Shown here in pieces: positions 6,460 through 6,484 of a stretch of 6,484 nt of DNA. A program made the translations under genes and the position numbers. The notes below the pieces were generated by a model. The model searched no databases. It worked only from the letters and a program-made list of their open reading frames with translations, and had not been told where the DNA came from. The first letter of the stretch is position 1; the number at the start of each line of letters is the position of its first letter. Origin of the DNA: Fidelibacterota bacterium (GTDB lineage: Bacteria; Fidelibacterota; Fidelibacteria; Fidelibacterales; Fidelibacteraceae); the NCBI GenBank assembly GCA_029931905.1, contig JAOZRH010000114.1:1-6484 (forward strand), in the 5' to 3' direction.

Positions 6460-6484
6460 ATGAAACGAATTTTATTTTTCGTTT
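6460..6484 (+). CDS. Start of an unidentified protein with a signal-peptide-like N-terminus (partial, runs off the window)
   Basis: Only eight full codons are visible, reading MKRILFFV, or one Met more if translation starts at 6457. A short basic start followed by hydrophobic residues is typical of the beginning of a signal peptide or membrane helix, so an exported or membrane protein is likely. The strong GGAGGA site and its own promoter upstream support a real gene start. Function cannot be told from this fragment. Confidence 0.55.

Overview
The window is a same-strand stretch of a very AT-rich bacterial genome (GC well below 35% by eye, with A/T-ending codons throughout). It reads as the tail of a surface-polysaccharide locus followed by a complete cassette for making and recycling the sulfate donor PAPS. 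A Wzx-type flippase, occasional AGGA/GGAGG ribosome sites and one sigma70-like promoter fit a Gram-negative-type bacterium. The protein types (a DUF2061-CysC fusion and a divergent CysD/CysN pair) would suit the FCB group or a related candidate phylum. That placement is a guess, because there is no rRNA or other phylogenetic marker here.

Layout, all on the + strand. (1) 2-409: C-terminal end of an asparagine-synthase-type amidotransferase whose start lies outside the window. (2) 418-1905: a polysaccharide flippase with about 14 membrane segments. (3) 1919-2659: CysQ, the PAP phosphatase. (4) 2743-3462: a membrane DUF2061 domain fused to an APS kinase (CysC). (5) 3478-4359: a divergent CysD, ATP sulfurylase subunit 2. 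(6) 4418-6241: CysN, the GTPase subunit of ATP sulfurylase, carrying a C-terminal APS-kinase-like domain that has lost its catalytic motifs. Gaps between these genes are only 8-83 bp and I see no convincing internal terminator, so they are probably one operon. (7) 6242-6456: a 215 bp spacer with a weak inverted repeat and a good TTGACT-17-TAATAT promoter. (8) From about 6460: the first codons of a new gene with a strong Shine-Dalgarno and a signal-peptide-like start.

How the genes fit together (inference): CysD/CysN make APS from sulfate and ATP using GTP. The membrane-tethered CysC phosphorylates APS to PAPS. A sulfotransferase, not in this window, would use PAPS and release PAP, and CysQ would clear the PAP. 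The neighbouring amidotransferase and flippase suggest that the acceptor is a cell-surface glycan. No sulfite or PAPS reductase genes are present in the window, which fits sulfation rather than cysteine synthesis but does not prove it.

The most unusual points are an APS-reductase-like CC...CxxC cysteine pattern in CysD, a pseudo-APS-kinase domain on CysN next to an intact kinase in the same operon, and the membrane tether on that kinase.
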